DNA of 64,000 nucleotides from Diadophis punctatus similis. Its lineage: Eukaryota; Chordata; Lepidosauria; Squamata; Dipsadidae. A program made the translations under genes and the position numbers. The notes beneath the pieces were generated by a model, which saw only the letters and a program-made list of their open reading frames with translations, was not told where the DNA came from and ran no database searches. Shown piece by piece: positions 11,179 through 23,884 of this stretch (its first letter is position 1; each line of letters starts with the position of its first letter). Where the stretch lies: positions 157,167,047 to 157,231,046 of the forward strand of contig JALIGW010000001.1 of NCBI GenBank assembly GCA_023053685.1, written 5' to 3'.

Positions 11179-11643
11179 AGGTAAAGGTTCCCCCGCACAT
11201 GCGTGCTAGTCATTTCCGGCTCTTGGAGCGGTGCTCATCTCCGTTTCTAAGCCGAGGAGCCAGCGCTGTCCGAAGACATCTCTGTGGTCATGTGGCCGGC
11301 ATAACTAAACACCAAAGGCGCATGGAGCGCTGTTACCTTCCCACCGAAGTGGTCCTTATTTTTCTACTAAGCCGAGGAGCCAGTGCTGTCCGAAGACATC
11401 TCTGTGGTCATGTGGCCGGCATAACTAAACACCAAAGGCGCATGGAGCGCTGTTACCTTCCCACCGAAGTGGTCCTTATTTTTCTACTTGCATTTTTATG
11501 TGCTTTCGAACTGCTAGGTTGGCTGAAGCTGGGACAAGTAACGGGAGCTCACTCCGTTATGCGGTGCTAGGGATTCGAACCGCTGAACTGCCGACCTTCT
11601 GATCGACAAGCTCAGCGTCTTAGCCACTGAGCCACCGCGTCCC
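11179..11643 (-). mobile_element. tRNA-derived SINE (minus strand) with exact target duplication
   Basis: Read on the minus strand it starts gggacgcggtggctcagtgg and carries an A box (about 11635-11620) and a B box ggttcgaatcc (11581-11571), so the head derives from a tRNA. It is flanked by aatgatgat on both sides (11170-11178, 11644-11652). The body is lengthened by a 120-bp tandem duplication. It is a SINE, not a functional tRNA gene. The open frame across it is a by-product. Confidence 0.85.
11247..11486. repeat. 120-bp tandem duplication inside the SINE
   Basis: Copies 11247-11366 and 11367-11486 are nearly identical; the difference I see is cagcgctg versus cagtgctg. The period is exactly 120. 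Confidence 0.9.
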
Positions 11644-11752
11644 AATGATGATGATACTGAACTCTAAACCAGGAAATTACCTCAAGCAATGGTTTATGTG
11701 AATAAGAGAGGAGAGAAGCCCTGAGGCACTCAACAAAGAAATGTTTATAAGA

Positions 11753-11916
<164 letters not shown>

Positions 11917-11923
11917 AAGAATA

Positions 11924-12027
11924 TAGCAATAGCAATAGCACTTAGATTTATATACCGCTTCACACTGCTTTACAGCCCTCTCTAAGTGGTTTACAGAGTC
12001 AGCATATTGCCCCCAACAATCCAGGTC
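11924..12027 (-). mobile_element. 3' fragment of the squamate SINE, minus strand
   Basis: The fragment reads as the reverse complement of the SINE tail and body at 60090-60200, with agcaatagcacttaga, tataccgcttcacactgctt, tacagccctctctaag and cagcatattgcccccaac. It abuts the GATA/GACA array, which probably grew from the SINE's own tail. Confidence 0.75.
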
Positions 12028-12977
12028 CATATATATTCTATATATTCTATATAGAATATATGTGTGTGTGTGTGTTTAGTTCATATCAAGCTGTCTTGTT
12101 CCATCTGTTGTTAGTATTAAACATCTGCGGTGTGATCAAAATACTATTTGTTTTTAAAATATATTTTTCTTTCGAAAGTGAATCTAGTCCCCTTAAAATA
12201 TGCAGTTTGTATAGAAAAGATATTACGCCAACACAAGAACAGAATTACACCTTTATTCAGATTTAGAAATGTCCTCTAAACATTATATTACAATTTTGGC
12301 TTTCATTGGAGCCTGGGAGATTCCAATGGGTTACAACTTGAGTAATTCACCAAACAGTGGTACTACTACATAAAAATGTAAGAATGTAAAAAATAAACTC
12401 TCACTGAATGCATGATTGGGCAAAGGGCAAAAGATGACTATATCAGTTAGTCATTACATATAATTTTGCTTACCTCGGGGTTCTACCTATATTGTGACCA
12501 ATCAAAATGCCATTAAAACTATGTAAGTTTATAAATTCTCCAGAATTCTAAATCAAACTACATGTTCTGCTTAACTTTTCCATCACTTTTGTAGCACACT
12601 GATTAGTTTTAATTAAAAAAACTTGTGCAATTATAAACGTTTATCTTTTTTTCTTTATGGACTAGTATATTTATCTTTATTCTTGGAAAATGCCATATTC
12701 AGCGGTTCAAGGGAAAAGATATTCCCTTGAAAAGTAGTTCCATCTCCTGCATCTACTTGGTTTCAAAAATATTTTCCCCCCAATTTCATCATCTAAAATT
12801 AATCTCCTTGCCATGATACAAAGCAATGCATTTTCCTTTGATTCTGTTGTCTGTTAGGTCAAATCCATGTGTATATTATCCAAGTCAGGATTTGAGATGT
12901 ACAGTAGCCAGTTGTAGTTTTGGAAATGACATTGCAAAGCATTGTTCACTGCTTTGTGATCAAGTATACTATGTATA
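12028..12977. other. Intron 6 sequence without recognised genes
   Basis: A short AT palindrome and (TG)n tract is near 12031-12075; otherwise ordinary AT-rich sequence. Confidence 0.45.
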
Positions 12978-13114
12978 TTCTAGTCCAAGGAGCAGTGGGA
13001 ACCCTTAGGGGGGCGGTGAGAGGCAAGGGGGGCAACAGGGGGGCGGTGAGAGGGGCCAGGGGGGCGGTAGGTGGTTCGCCATGCTTTTGCACTTGAAGCT
13101 CCCTCGCGTTCCTC

Positions 13115-13195
13115 GCTCTTGTGTGCAGGGCAGCTCATTCTGAAAGAAAACGTGAGATGATTTCTTTCAGAATGGGCTGCCCTGCACACAAGAGC
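13115..13195. repeat. 81-bp inverted repeat (hairpin)
   Basis: Two 35-bp arms (13115-13149 and 13161-13195) are reverse complements with a single mismatch around an 11-base loop; weaker pairing continues outside. The arms contain TTGTGTGCAGGGCAG and CATTCTGAAAGAAA. Confidence 0.9.
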
Positions 13196-13260
13196 ATGGA
13201 ATGCGACGGAGTTACAAGTGCTAGGTATGATGCCCGTCTCGCGGCCCGCCAAGCCCCCGA

Positions 13261-13593
13261 TGGGCAGAAAGGAAGGAAGACAGACAGACAGAAAAAGAAA
13301 GGAGGGAGGGAAGAAGGAAAGAAAGAAAGAAAGAGGGAGGGAGGGAGAGAGGAAGACAGAAAGAAAGAAAGATGGTAGGAAGGAAGGCAGACAGACAGAA
13401 AAAGAAAGGAGGGAAGGAAGGGAAGGGAGGGAAGAAGGAAAGAAAAAGGAAAGAAAGAGCGAGGGAGGGAGGGAGGGAGGAAGGAAGGAAGAAAGAAAAA
13501 GAAAGATGGTAGGAAGGAAGGAAGATAGACAAAAAAGAAAGGAGGGAGGGAAGAAGGAAAGAAAAAGGAAAGAAAGAGAAAGAAAGAAAGAAA

Positions 13594-13656
<63 letters not shown>

Positions 13657-14146
13657 GGAGGGAGGGAGGGAGGGAGGAAGGAAGGAAGACAGAAAGAAAG
13701 AAAGAGAAAGAAAGATGATAGGAAGGAAGGAAGGTAGGAGGACAGATAGAAAAAGAAAGGAGGGAGGGAAGAAGGAAAGAAAAAGGAAAGAAAGAAAAAG
13801 AAAGGAAGAAAGAAAGAGGGAGGGAGGGAGGAAGACAGAAAAAGAAAGGAGGGAGGGAAGGGAAGGGAGGGAAGAAGGAAAGAAAAAGGAAAGAAAGAGG
13901 GAGGGAGGGAGGAAGAAAGATGGTAGGAAGGAAGACAGAAAGAAAGAAAAAGATGGTAGGTAGGAAGGAAGACAGACAGGCAGAAAGAAAGAAAGAAGAG
14001 ATGGTAGGTAGGAAGGAAGACAGACAGAAAGAAAGAAAGAAAGAAAAGAAAGAAAGAAAAAGAAAGATGGTAGGAAGAAAGACAGAAAGAAAGAAAAAGA
14101 AAGAAAGAAGGGGGAAGGTAGAGAAGAAAGAAAGAACGAAAGAAAG
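13261..14146 (+). repeat. Polypurine (GAAA/GGAA/GGGA) minisatellite
   Basis: Nearly 900 bases are almost all A and G on the plus strand. A higher-order module recurs: gatggtaggaaggaag followed by gacagacag-like bases, near 13371, 13505, 13715, 13919, 13952, 14001 and 14067. In the MEIS1 pre-mRNA (minus strand) it would be a long pyrimidine run. Confidence 0.9.
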
Positions 14147-14147
14147 A

Positions 14148-14224
14148 CTTATGACCACAATTGAGCCTAACATTTTGGTTGCTAAGCAAGAGCATTGTTA
14201 AGTGAATTTCACCACACTTTACAA
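14148..14224 (+). mobile_element. Fragment of the mariner-like MITE
   Basis: The bases ttatgaccacaattgagcc, then ggttgctaagcaaga and ttgttaagtgaatttc match the left part of the 55200 copy. The terminal inverted repeat is replaced by the purine tract, so the fragment lies at the edge of the expanded repeat. Confidence 0.65.
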
Positions 14225-17104
14225 GTTGGCCACGCCACCTGGTCACCTGACCACCAAGCCACGCCCACCTGAGGGGGTGGGGTGGTGGGTGGTGAGGATG
14301 AGTTTGTAGAACCAAGGGGGCGGTGGACTGAAAAAGTTTGGGAACCACTGTTCTAGTCCTTCTGACTGCAGACTTCATAGGGACTACATTTGGCCTAATT
14401 TTGGGATTTTTAAAAACTTCACTTATATCCGTTTGTACATCTAGCATGAATCTCAAAGAATTGCTTAGACGCTTGGTTGCAAGTGCTTAGGAGATAATTA
14501 TATAGCTAGTTAAGTAAGTAAAGAGCAAAATAATCCTTCATAATACAGATTTCACTTTTGCTGTCTAGCTGTCCAATCTCAAAATAATGAAACATGTTTT
14601 TATAATGCTCTTGAAACAGCCTCAACTAAGATTTACTATCATAAATAGTTCTTATATTGAAAGTACATAATTGTGAAATAAAATGTGTGAATAGGACATT
14701 GAGGCTGGAAAAAGGGGACAACCACTTGGATACACACTAAAAAAGTTTTCTTTTATCTGTTTTCTGTCATCTTAGGATTGTTCAGATTTTTGAAGTTACA
14801 GTATCACAACTTTAGGAGAATGTTTGTTATATTCCCTACAACTTTTGCATATATTGGTCATCAAATAATATAATGCTGCCTTGAGTGCAAATAAATCTTA
14901 CAGAAGAAATTTGACAGAAATATACCATGAAATAAATTTGCATTTCATAGAATGAAACATAAAGAATACACAAACTTTTGTCTTTGCGGTATTGTACAGT
15001 CCTGTAAACTGCAATACTATTGATAAAATAAGCCCTGCATTTTTTTGATATGACATTTTAAGTTACACATACAATATTCAAGAAGCGATCAATTCAAAAA
15101 TCACAAAAAGTGACTATTTTAAAAAGATATTATATTCTTTCACAGTTCATCATTACCTCAATAATTTTCAGTTTCAATGCTGGTTATTTCAATTTTATTA
15201 TAAATCATAAGAATATTTTGTTTGAATGGTATAAACATTCATGTAATATATTAAATTATTTCTATAATATATATGTCCATATGTGGGAAATAGTATCTTC
15301 TTACAAAAATAATTTAAAACACTGAAAGCCTAAAACAGCTGAGGAGATGTACTTCCATGTAACTATTATTATTTAAAACATAGAACATAGAGAATAGCAT
15401 GTTTAATCAACTAAGTTCAAGAAAATCCTTAAGATGAGCAAAGTACATTAAGTAAAAATTATATAAATATTTAGGATAAAGAATAAAGTAATGCAAAACA
15501 TCTGTGGATCTCTCAGTGAAATATTTTCAATTATTAAAGCATTATTAAAATGTTATTTTGTTGGAAAGATTATGCAATTTTCCCAGTTTGGCCCAGGCTT
15601 GTGTTTTGCAAAAAAATACTTTTTCTTTTTTTCTTTTCTTTTCTTTTTCTTTTAATATTGCTAATAGGCAATATCTGAAAGCGGATTTGATATTCTTTCT
15701 GATTTGATTTGCTAATTGCCTACATTTAAGCTACTTACAGTTTTAAGCATGTTACTTTCAAAGTGTTTTATTGAATTGTTTTATTTACCTATTTTTAAAG
15801 TTTATTTTGAATTACTTTTACTTGTTTCCTATTTAGGGATTTTTTTCTCAACACTGAAAAACAGGTAAAAACCATAAATATTGCCCTTTGAATTCTGTCC
15901 CATTTTTGTTACATCTGTCTGCTAAAGCCATAGAGGTGAAATTGCTCCCATTCTATCTTCAGCCATTGCTCTTTTTCAAACCTTTGATTCTGGTTTGACA
16001 CATATTTACAAATCTCTTATAAGAGAGGATGGAGAGCCCTTTGGGAATTTTGATCATATGTCACAGGCAATCTTGCAAAATGGTTGCCATAGGGATAAAC
16101 ACAAAACATCCCTGCACTAGATGACAAACAGGTGAGATTTCTGTCTGTTTTCAAGTTGTTCACTATCACCTAGTTGAGTTTTGTACTGTTTGTTTGTTTG
16201 TTTGTTTTTCTGAAGATAGAGGTACATTTCTAAATGAAGCACTGGGCTGCAGTCTCTCAACATTTCTATTATCTAAGATTTTCTACATGGCCCATATAGG
16301 TCCCAGTGGTATTATTGTAAATAAATGATGCTGGTGCTTTGCTCTGCATCATGCCAGCTCCTTGTTTATTCATTTTGAAGATACTTTAAAAAAAAAATTA
16401 AGTAGAGCAGAGAACTAACTCCAATCCTGTGGAAGCTAATCACAGCCTTTAATTACACCTTCTTTTATGCCTTTAGATTTCTCCTACAGAACATTTATTG
16501 CCAACACAATCAATCCAAGATGGTTATCTCTGCTTACTTTCATATAGGTATTATACTACTATTTTTCTTCCATTCAGTTCTATTGGATGGGGAAGTCTCT
16601 AGCTGAAACACATATAAACATAGGGAATACACACATTTCTTTCTGTTCTTTACTAAGCTAACCTAATAACAAGGAATACATATCAGACTATGACACTTGT
16701 GGGTTATCTTTTTAATTGCAGAAAATGTTAGAAATTGAAATATATAAACATACTTTAATTATGAAATCCACCCAATGATGTCAGCACCCGTCAGTTTTTT
16801 CAACTGTCAGGTAGACGTTTGTTATGCTTTACTAGAACTGCCAGGCTACTCCACAGTGTAATATCCTGCCCTGCTTTCAGATAAAACAAACCACCCACTT
16901 GGGAACTGTATTCTCAAGGCATTTTAAGCATAGAATTCTTAAGATTGTATCAGTTTAAAACTGCAGAATGGGGAATGACTGTATCTGATAGGATGTTTAC
17001 CTATGATCATTAAAATTATATTAATAACTTCATTTGCATAGTAAATGAGAGGACTGTACTGAAAACTTGATTAGATCTTTTCTCTGTTTTTTATACACAG
17101 ATAC

Positions 17105-17136
17105 AAACACACAAACAACACACACACACACACACA
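17105..17136 (+). repeat. (CA)n microsatellite
   Basis: Interrupted CA repeats, followed by a GA-rich stretch. Confidence 0.85.
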
Positions 17137-18148
17137 TAGAGGAGAGGGAGAAGGAGAGAGAGTGGGTTAAACAAGATTTTCTCGATCTGAAATGGTTAAA
17201 TAGTCTTCCAATACTGAAATAGTTTGTCTGGTATATAACATGTAAGTCTGCTTCTTTTAACCCCCTTTAAGGACTTGGCAGCCATAAAATGAGGGACATA
17301 TCACTCCAACATATATAATTCTTTTTTTTTTCTTTTTAACAATATGTTATCTGTGAGGGAGAAGTAGGCATCGGAATTTGAGACCCGTATCAAATGGTTA
17401 GTTCTCCTTGGGAATAATGCATTAAAAGATCATAAGTCATTTGCTTAGCTATAATGCAACAACCCTATCTAGTTTAAAATTCATACCATTATCATATAAC
17501 TCTGCACTTCTGATCCCAGATGTTTTGGATATTTTTCATCACATACCGTATATAAAAAAGGTGTCACTGTAAAAATCATGTACCATATTAATACACTATT
17601 TCATAATTGACCGACCATCTTTACAGTGTTATTTTAAAATGGAAACAAAAGAGGTTTCTCTCCAGAATTATCTTATAAAAAGTCTAGACAACAAACAATG
17701 CCTATAGTATGTTTCCTCTTCTCTTTCTAAATATCGTGTTTAAATATATTTTTAAAGCAACTACATTAACATATTAGTCAGAAAGATAAACTGGCAACAT
17801 ATTTGAAGGAAATGATCTGCACTGTTTCTTAACTTTGCATTCAAAATGAATTGATAGCTGGCCATTTTAGTTTCATCATCAGTCACTCAAAAACAGATAT
17901 TTATATTTGGCAGAAGGCAATGTACTCTAGCAAAATCATATAAAATTTAAACTATATGGTAGTTTATAAATCTGAAGTGAACATACATTTTGAATACTGT
18001 CAACATTCCTTCACTATATCACTGATTTGCAATATTTAAAAAAGAAAAGAGAATCACACCCAGCAGCATCCATGGTGGGCAGGAGAAGGAGAATGTCAAA
18101 GTCAACACAGTGATTTCAGTTGCATGACTGAAGCACTGTCCTTTGTAT

Positions 18149-18198
18149 GATGTGTGTTTGTGTGTGTGTGTGTGTGTGTGCGTGCGTGCGCACACACA
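18149..18198 (+). repeat. (TG)n-(CG/CA) microsatellite
   Basis: TG repeats pass into cgtgcgtgcg and then cacacaca, an alternating purine-pyrimidine tract that could adopt Z-DNA. Confidence 0.85.
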
Positions 18199-21100
18199 AT
18201 GTTGATGCACATACAAAATGGGTGGACTTTGACCCTAGTGTCACAATTGCCATCTTGATTTTCTTTTTTTAATCACCCACTCCCAGGAAGAACCCAATTC
18301 AAAAGCTCAGTCAGTGAATATCATGTTATCTTATTTTTCTCTATCACTGAACTCTTATTGTTATCATACCAAATGTGTATTCTTTAATTCAGGAACCAAA
18401 GCTCAAGAATACTTTTGGTTAATGAAAAGAAAACAAGGGGATAAGGAAATATGCTAGCAGACTTAATAGGTCTATATTCAAGAAGTAGACAGACAGACAG
18501 ACAGACATTGCTGCTATGAAACACACTTGCTCTCTGGTATCACCCTGATATCAGTCAGTCCTCAATAACAATGGCAATCATTTAATTACAATAGTTAATA
18601 AAACTGAAACAATGCAAGAACTTTACTTTAGAACCTGCATAATCTCTCTTTCACTCATTAAAATATATTATATTAACTATTTTAGTAAATTGAATATGAA
18701 TAATCTAAACAATAAAGTTGTGTCCAATTCACAGAAACTGAGATTTTCTATAAAACAATTTAATTTGGCATCTTCAAGAATATAGAACATCAACTTCTAA
18801 TTTTAAACATCATCAAACCCCTACACTCTGTACTGGAGAAAGGCTATGAAAATACTTACATCATTTTTTGCTTAGTCTGTTCTCAAACAATGGTAAGCCA
18901 TGCTGGCATAAATTGCAGTTTAGCTCTTCTCTAAACTAGATATTTGCACATACCCAAATAAGGTATTGGATGGAATCCCTAGAGCAGAAGAGGCTCCATA
19001 GAAAGATCATCATTAACATCTTGCCACCTCAGAAAAGGAATTTTACCAGAAAGTCATGTTTCCATTCTCCTTATACGATCGGCATAAAGCTTCCTTCATA
19101 AATATTTTCTTCCCACCCACTTTTTATATTTGGTCAAGGATTTCCCAAGTATAAATGGAAGACTGTCTCCAAAAACCTGCGTGAATCATCTTTATCTTTC
19201 AAGATAGAAGATCAAAACACCAAAGAAAAAGCTAGCCTTCATTCCCACCCTACAGTTGTGGTGCTTCACTAACCCACAGCCACTTCAGGATGAACCCTTA
19301 AATACTCACACGCTGTGTACTTGAAAAATAACACCTACATAAATCAGTAATATTTTTTCCACTGGGGTTCACAAATAATGAATAAAGTCCTACATGTGAA
19401 AAAGCCAGGCAAAGGGCATGCATCTAGCATGCCTGTGGCATTCCCTACGTGAGATTATACAAAATGTTTTAATGTTCACTTTGAGGAATAAGAGCAACCT
19501 CCTTTAGTACTAGATCTAAAGCTACTGAACAAAAATATTTGTCATAGACATATGGATAGCTGAATTATCACTGTCATTCCTGACCAGCAGTTGCTCATAG
19601 ATAATTGTCTATAAAAAGCAGTATGCTGTAAAAAGAGCTGAATGCATTGCTACTGACACTATGGTGAATGCCAACTTCATTTCTGAGTTGAACGGCTAGT
19701 AATGGCCCAAGGATTGCTATATTAATCACAGCTAGTTAGTTACACACAATTCCAAAGTATCTCATAGAATGGACGTTTCCAAAAGGGAAACTTACCACCA
19801 TTGTTCACCAAGTCTTTAATGGAAACCTGGCATACTGAATGTTACTATATCAAGTTTTTCCAGGCATGAAGAGACAGGAAAAACTCCTTGTTCTTATCCT
19901 TTCCTTTTCATGCCTCTATTAAAGGCACAGGAGACAGGGGGAAAAAGACATATTCCTAGATCTAACCATTCCTAGGTGTATCAAATAGACAAATACTAGG
20001 ACATTTCAAAACTTCATTATCACAGCACTGAACTTGTATCAAGTTCAAGATGTTACAGGATCATATATTGGATTTAGGTTTATAGCATAGGCACCTTCTC
20101 CTTGATATCCAGCCAACTCTGGGCCCTTTTACCTGGCTTGAAACAATCAGGAAAATAAACCCTGACCTGCACACAGAATCCACACTGAGAAAAGTATTAG
20201 TAAATATAGGATGTAAATGTATGAATAATTCATTAACACCACTCACATTTTATTACATGCCAAGCAAAAAAAAACAACCAACAACAGTCACCAATTAGGT
20301 TGCTGCCCTACTTCTACACCATTGCTATCACTTCACAATAAGCCTAACAGATTATTAATAATGGACACGTAGTCAGGCTTACTTATACAGTCATGATTAA
20401 GAATGATTTTTTTCCCCTGAGACATTAGCCATTACTTTACTTCAGACCCATTGCCATCACAAATGTAGTTGTCTGAATCAACTCTGTCCTGCCTCTCTAG
20501 AATTATGGCCAAACTCTGCTATCCTCACTGGCAGTTGTGCCAATAAACCCTTCCTGAACTTTCATCCTCTTTGGTTGTAGTGTTACCTTACCCCTTTAGT
20601 TACTGCAGCTATTAGCAAAAGATGGGAATAAATCAGGGTGGTACAAAAAAAAAAGCAAGGCTCCTGTGCCTATGGTGATGCCATTTTTGATTCACGTTTG
20701 TGCCATTTCATCTTTGTGCAAATTCACTTCACTTCCTGATTACTTACATCTCTTATCCATTTTATTTTTGGAGGTATGTTATCGTGGGGTCAAGACATAT
20801 AAACATTCAGCTGAAAAGCAAAACTAGTTTTATTTTTAAGAAAACTCACTGACTTGGGCATTTCAAAAAACCCTGTCATTCCCTTATTGCATACTCAACT
20901 GTATAGTTCACTGCTTCATAGAGCATTCTCTTTCTGGGGAATGTTATAATTAGATATTGAGCTTGTATGTTGAGAGGAGCATCAGGGCATATATACTGTC
21001 AAATATACCGATCTTGAGTTAAAAAAGGGGAGCTAGAAAGAAAAATGTGATTCCAGTCCTAACTGAAAGTACAGACACCAAGAGAAACTGTTCTAGAGGG

Positions 21101-22220
21101 AAAGAATGACAACACTTCTAGAGATATCCATATTTGTGGCAATATACAGAAACAGTTAACTGATCTATTTGCAAAACAAAAACAAAAACCAGGGATAGAA
21201 GCTGTGAAACTGCACATATATTACTGTGATTCAATCCTATTGCTTTTGGGTGTATGTATCTGTCTAACAAACACAAAATGATAATGATAACAAATAACTG
21301 GATTACAAACTAAAGAAGGACAGTGCTGTGTAATAAAGGTACTGCTTAAGCCTTTAAATAGGGAAAGAATAATTGTATGATTTTTTTGGGTGAAGCTCTC
21401 ATATTATTTTTACTAGAGTTAGTGAAATATTTACGAAAGTAATATAGGAGCGAGTTTACAAAAAAAAAAGCTGCATATTGGTTCTATGTACAATGTATCA
21501 AAGTATAAAACAACAGATATTTCAGAGTAGTTCTGGTTACTAGCTTTATAATTTGCATGCCTTCTGCTAACCAACCATGTACAGACATATCACGTGTGAA
21601 CAATGCTGCAATTGTGATTGCCAAAATCATGAACAAATGTATAAATGTACATTTCTATCCAGTTCTGAATGTAGCTGATGCCGAGACCAGAACTGCATAT
21701 ATTTTGTATCTCATTAAATCCCAACAGTGTGATGACTGGAATTCAAAGTTTAAATGTGGGGAAGTCAGTCCAAATCCTTGTTCATTTCTTGAATTATGAA
21801 GCCTACTTTAAAGTTGGGAGATTGGTTGGGCAAACTGCATTATCTTTTGGGAAATCAAAATAATATTCTGAACTCCTTAGAAAAAAGAACAAATACAAAT
21901 AAATAAATTAGGAATGTTCAGACTTGTGTGTTTGTATTAGCAAGCTTTATAAAAGTTCCATCTGAATTAACATAGTTAATGTTAATAGGTAACATTTACC
22001 CAATAACTATTTTTATAAAGAAAATAATTTGATTCTATTTATTTCTATTTCTCCTTTATTTATTTCATTTATTTAATCAACATGCATTTCAGAAGAAGTA
22101 TAATTTTCCATGTTGTCTCCCCCTAATGGTTTCATGTTTTAAGACCACATGTAATAATATAATAATGTGGACAAAAATGCCAAATCCAGTCTGAACATCT
22201 GGCTGACTGTGTGACAAACC

Positions 22221-22302
22221 ATGATGATAATGATGATGATGATGATGATGATGGATGATTGTTGTTGTTGTTGTTGTTGTTATTGTTATTATTATTATTA
22301 TT
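22221..22302 (+). repeat. (ATG)n, (GTT)n and (ATT)n compound microsatellite
   Basis: Three trinucleotide repeats follow each other with short spacers. The His/Thr-rich minus-strand frame here is a translation artefact. Confidence 0.9.
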
Positions 22303-23791
22303 GCAGGTATGTAACTCAAAATGAATCTGTACCTAGCATTTCAAAATTTTAATTTCTTCACAGTGAAGAAAATTACTCCAAGTCATCTTTTCTACTTAGT
22401 ACAAGAAAATAAATAGGTCAAAAATATATCCAGTTTTCTACAAGATATAAAAATACCCTTGGTTTCTGGTCATCATAGATTCTTTTACCACAGACCTATG
22501 GAATCTTCATACATTTTTGCTTTGAAAAGCATATCACCAATAGAAATCAATTTATTTTCGAGTTCACACCCTTAGGGTGATCATCTAGTCCTACAGTCAT
22601 AAAACATTTAATTACTTTCCTGCCCTATATTTACAGCAGTCCTTGAACAGTACTCAAGTACTCCTTGAATAATACACCTGTGTCTTGCCTCTTACCATGG
22701 TGTGTTACTAAAAGCACATTGTTTTCATTCCCTGGATAGAAGTAGCTTCACAAGTACGGTATTTCAATTTTTAAAACACGGAGTGTCTCATGATTTCTAT
22801 AATGAAAGATTAATCATTTCTGTTTCTGAATAACAACTTTTAATTTCTGCTGATCATGGAGGGGGATATGCTCAGTGGCTATTTTGAAAACTCTAAATGC
22901 CTTAGAAGCAAGATAGCCTTTTTGTCAAAAAAAAAAAAATCATAATACACCCAGCTTTTTGATGGTATATGTGTATTAGATTACAACTGTCATTTACAAA
23001 AAGCTGGGAGTGGGTGGGTTTCTACATATAATTTCCTGGAACATTATAGAAATGTAGATGACTTAAACTATTGTCAGTACAAAGTCAACTGCCTTCATAT
23101 TGGTGATTCTGTACAGAAAAACATTAAAATTATTGACAGCGACTCTTCTTTCTCTTCTGTTTCCAACTTCTATTAACAGTACAATAGAAGCTCAGGCAAT
23201 AAAACTTATACCTTTGAGATACAATATTATTTAGAATAATTAGAGTGGATTTTTATGACTCGTGTTAAATGCTGCATTAATTTTGGAATATCCGTTTAGC
23301 AACACTACAGACAGCAATAGGCTCATTCCTAACATTTGTGCTTCTTTGTTTACCTTTGAAACAAGTTTAAGAAAGCTATGATTTTAATGGAAAGCCATAT
23401 TCCCAATTTAAAAAAATTAAATTAAATTAAGAAAGTAATATACATGGGCATTTGGCATATCACAAATTTGTCGCTAGTAAATTTTTCTGTAACAATATTC
23501 TTATGGTACTATTCTGCACTGAAATGCATCAGAAAAAAAATAACATTGTACAAATTTCTTCATATAAATTTAAAATGGAATTATGATTATGATCATTTAC
23601 TATCAAGATAGAAAATCAAGTATAATAATTAGATAACACAATAAACGGAGATCCATAAAAGTACAAAATAAAAAGAGACCAAAAAGCCTAATTCGTACTA
23701 ATGCTTCCTAACTGTGATTGCTGCTAAACAGCCATTGGCTATTTTCATGAATATGTCAATGGACCATCCACTAATAAACATTACATACCAC

Positions 23792-23884
23792 AAAGAGAGA
23801 GAGAGGGAGGGAGGGAGGGAGGAAGGGAAGGGGGAAAGAGAGGGAGGGGGAGAGAGAAGGGGGGCAGAGAGGGAGGGAGGGAGA
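23792..23884 (+). repeat. GA/GGGA polypurine tract
   Basis: Purine-only simple sequence; the overlapping open frames on both strands are repeat translations. Confidence 0.85.

Larger units (their letters stand above)
10260..11740. repeat. Old interspersed repeat, class undetermined, interrupted by a SINE
   Basis: This stretch has the look of a long dispersed reptile repeat: it holds a cellular-gene-like composition, no open frame of substance, and continues on both sides of the SINE at 11179-11643 (the phrase about atcatcagcataatgatgat is duplicated around that SINE). I recognise the general pattern but cannot assign a class, and the ends are approximate. Confidence 0.4.
12986..14350. mobile_element. 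hAT-bounded composite block filled with a polypurine minisatellite
   Basis: The same 8 bases, ttctagtc, lie on both sides (12978-12985 and 14351-14358). The right end, read on the minus strand, is CAGTGGTTCCCAAAC. The left end has CAGTGGGAACCC seven bases inside the duplication. GC-rich flanks repeat ggggggcggtg, and the centre is simple sequence. The simplest reading is a hAT nonautonomous element in which an internal repeat has expanded. Two open frames of about 400 codons on the minus strand are Ser/Phe/Leu/Pro-rich translations of the simple repeat and are not genes. Confidence 0.7.

Noticed and set aside
11199..11570. 123-codon plus-strand open frame with an internal amino-acid repeat
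   Set aside because: It follows the 120-bp duplication in a minus-strand SINE; a multiple-of-three repeat keeps any frame open.
11571..11643. tRNA gene on the minus strand
   Set aside because: A and B boxes are present but the sequence continues into a SINE body with target duplication and does not fold as a full tRNA as far as I can see.
12980..14456. Two overlapping minus-strand open frames of about 400 codons, rich in Ser, Phe, Leu and Pro
   Set aside because: They are translations of a purine/pyrimidine minisatellite; open in several frames, no domains, and the repeats lack stop codons by composition.
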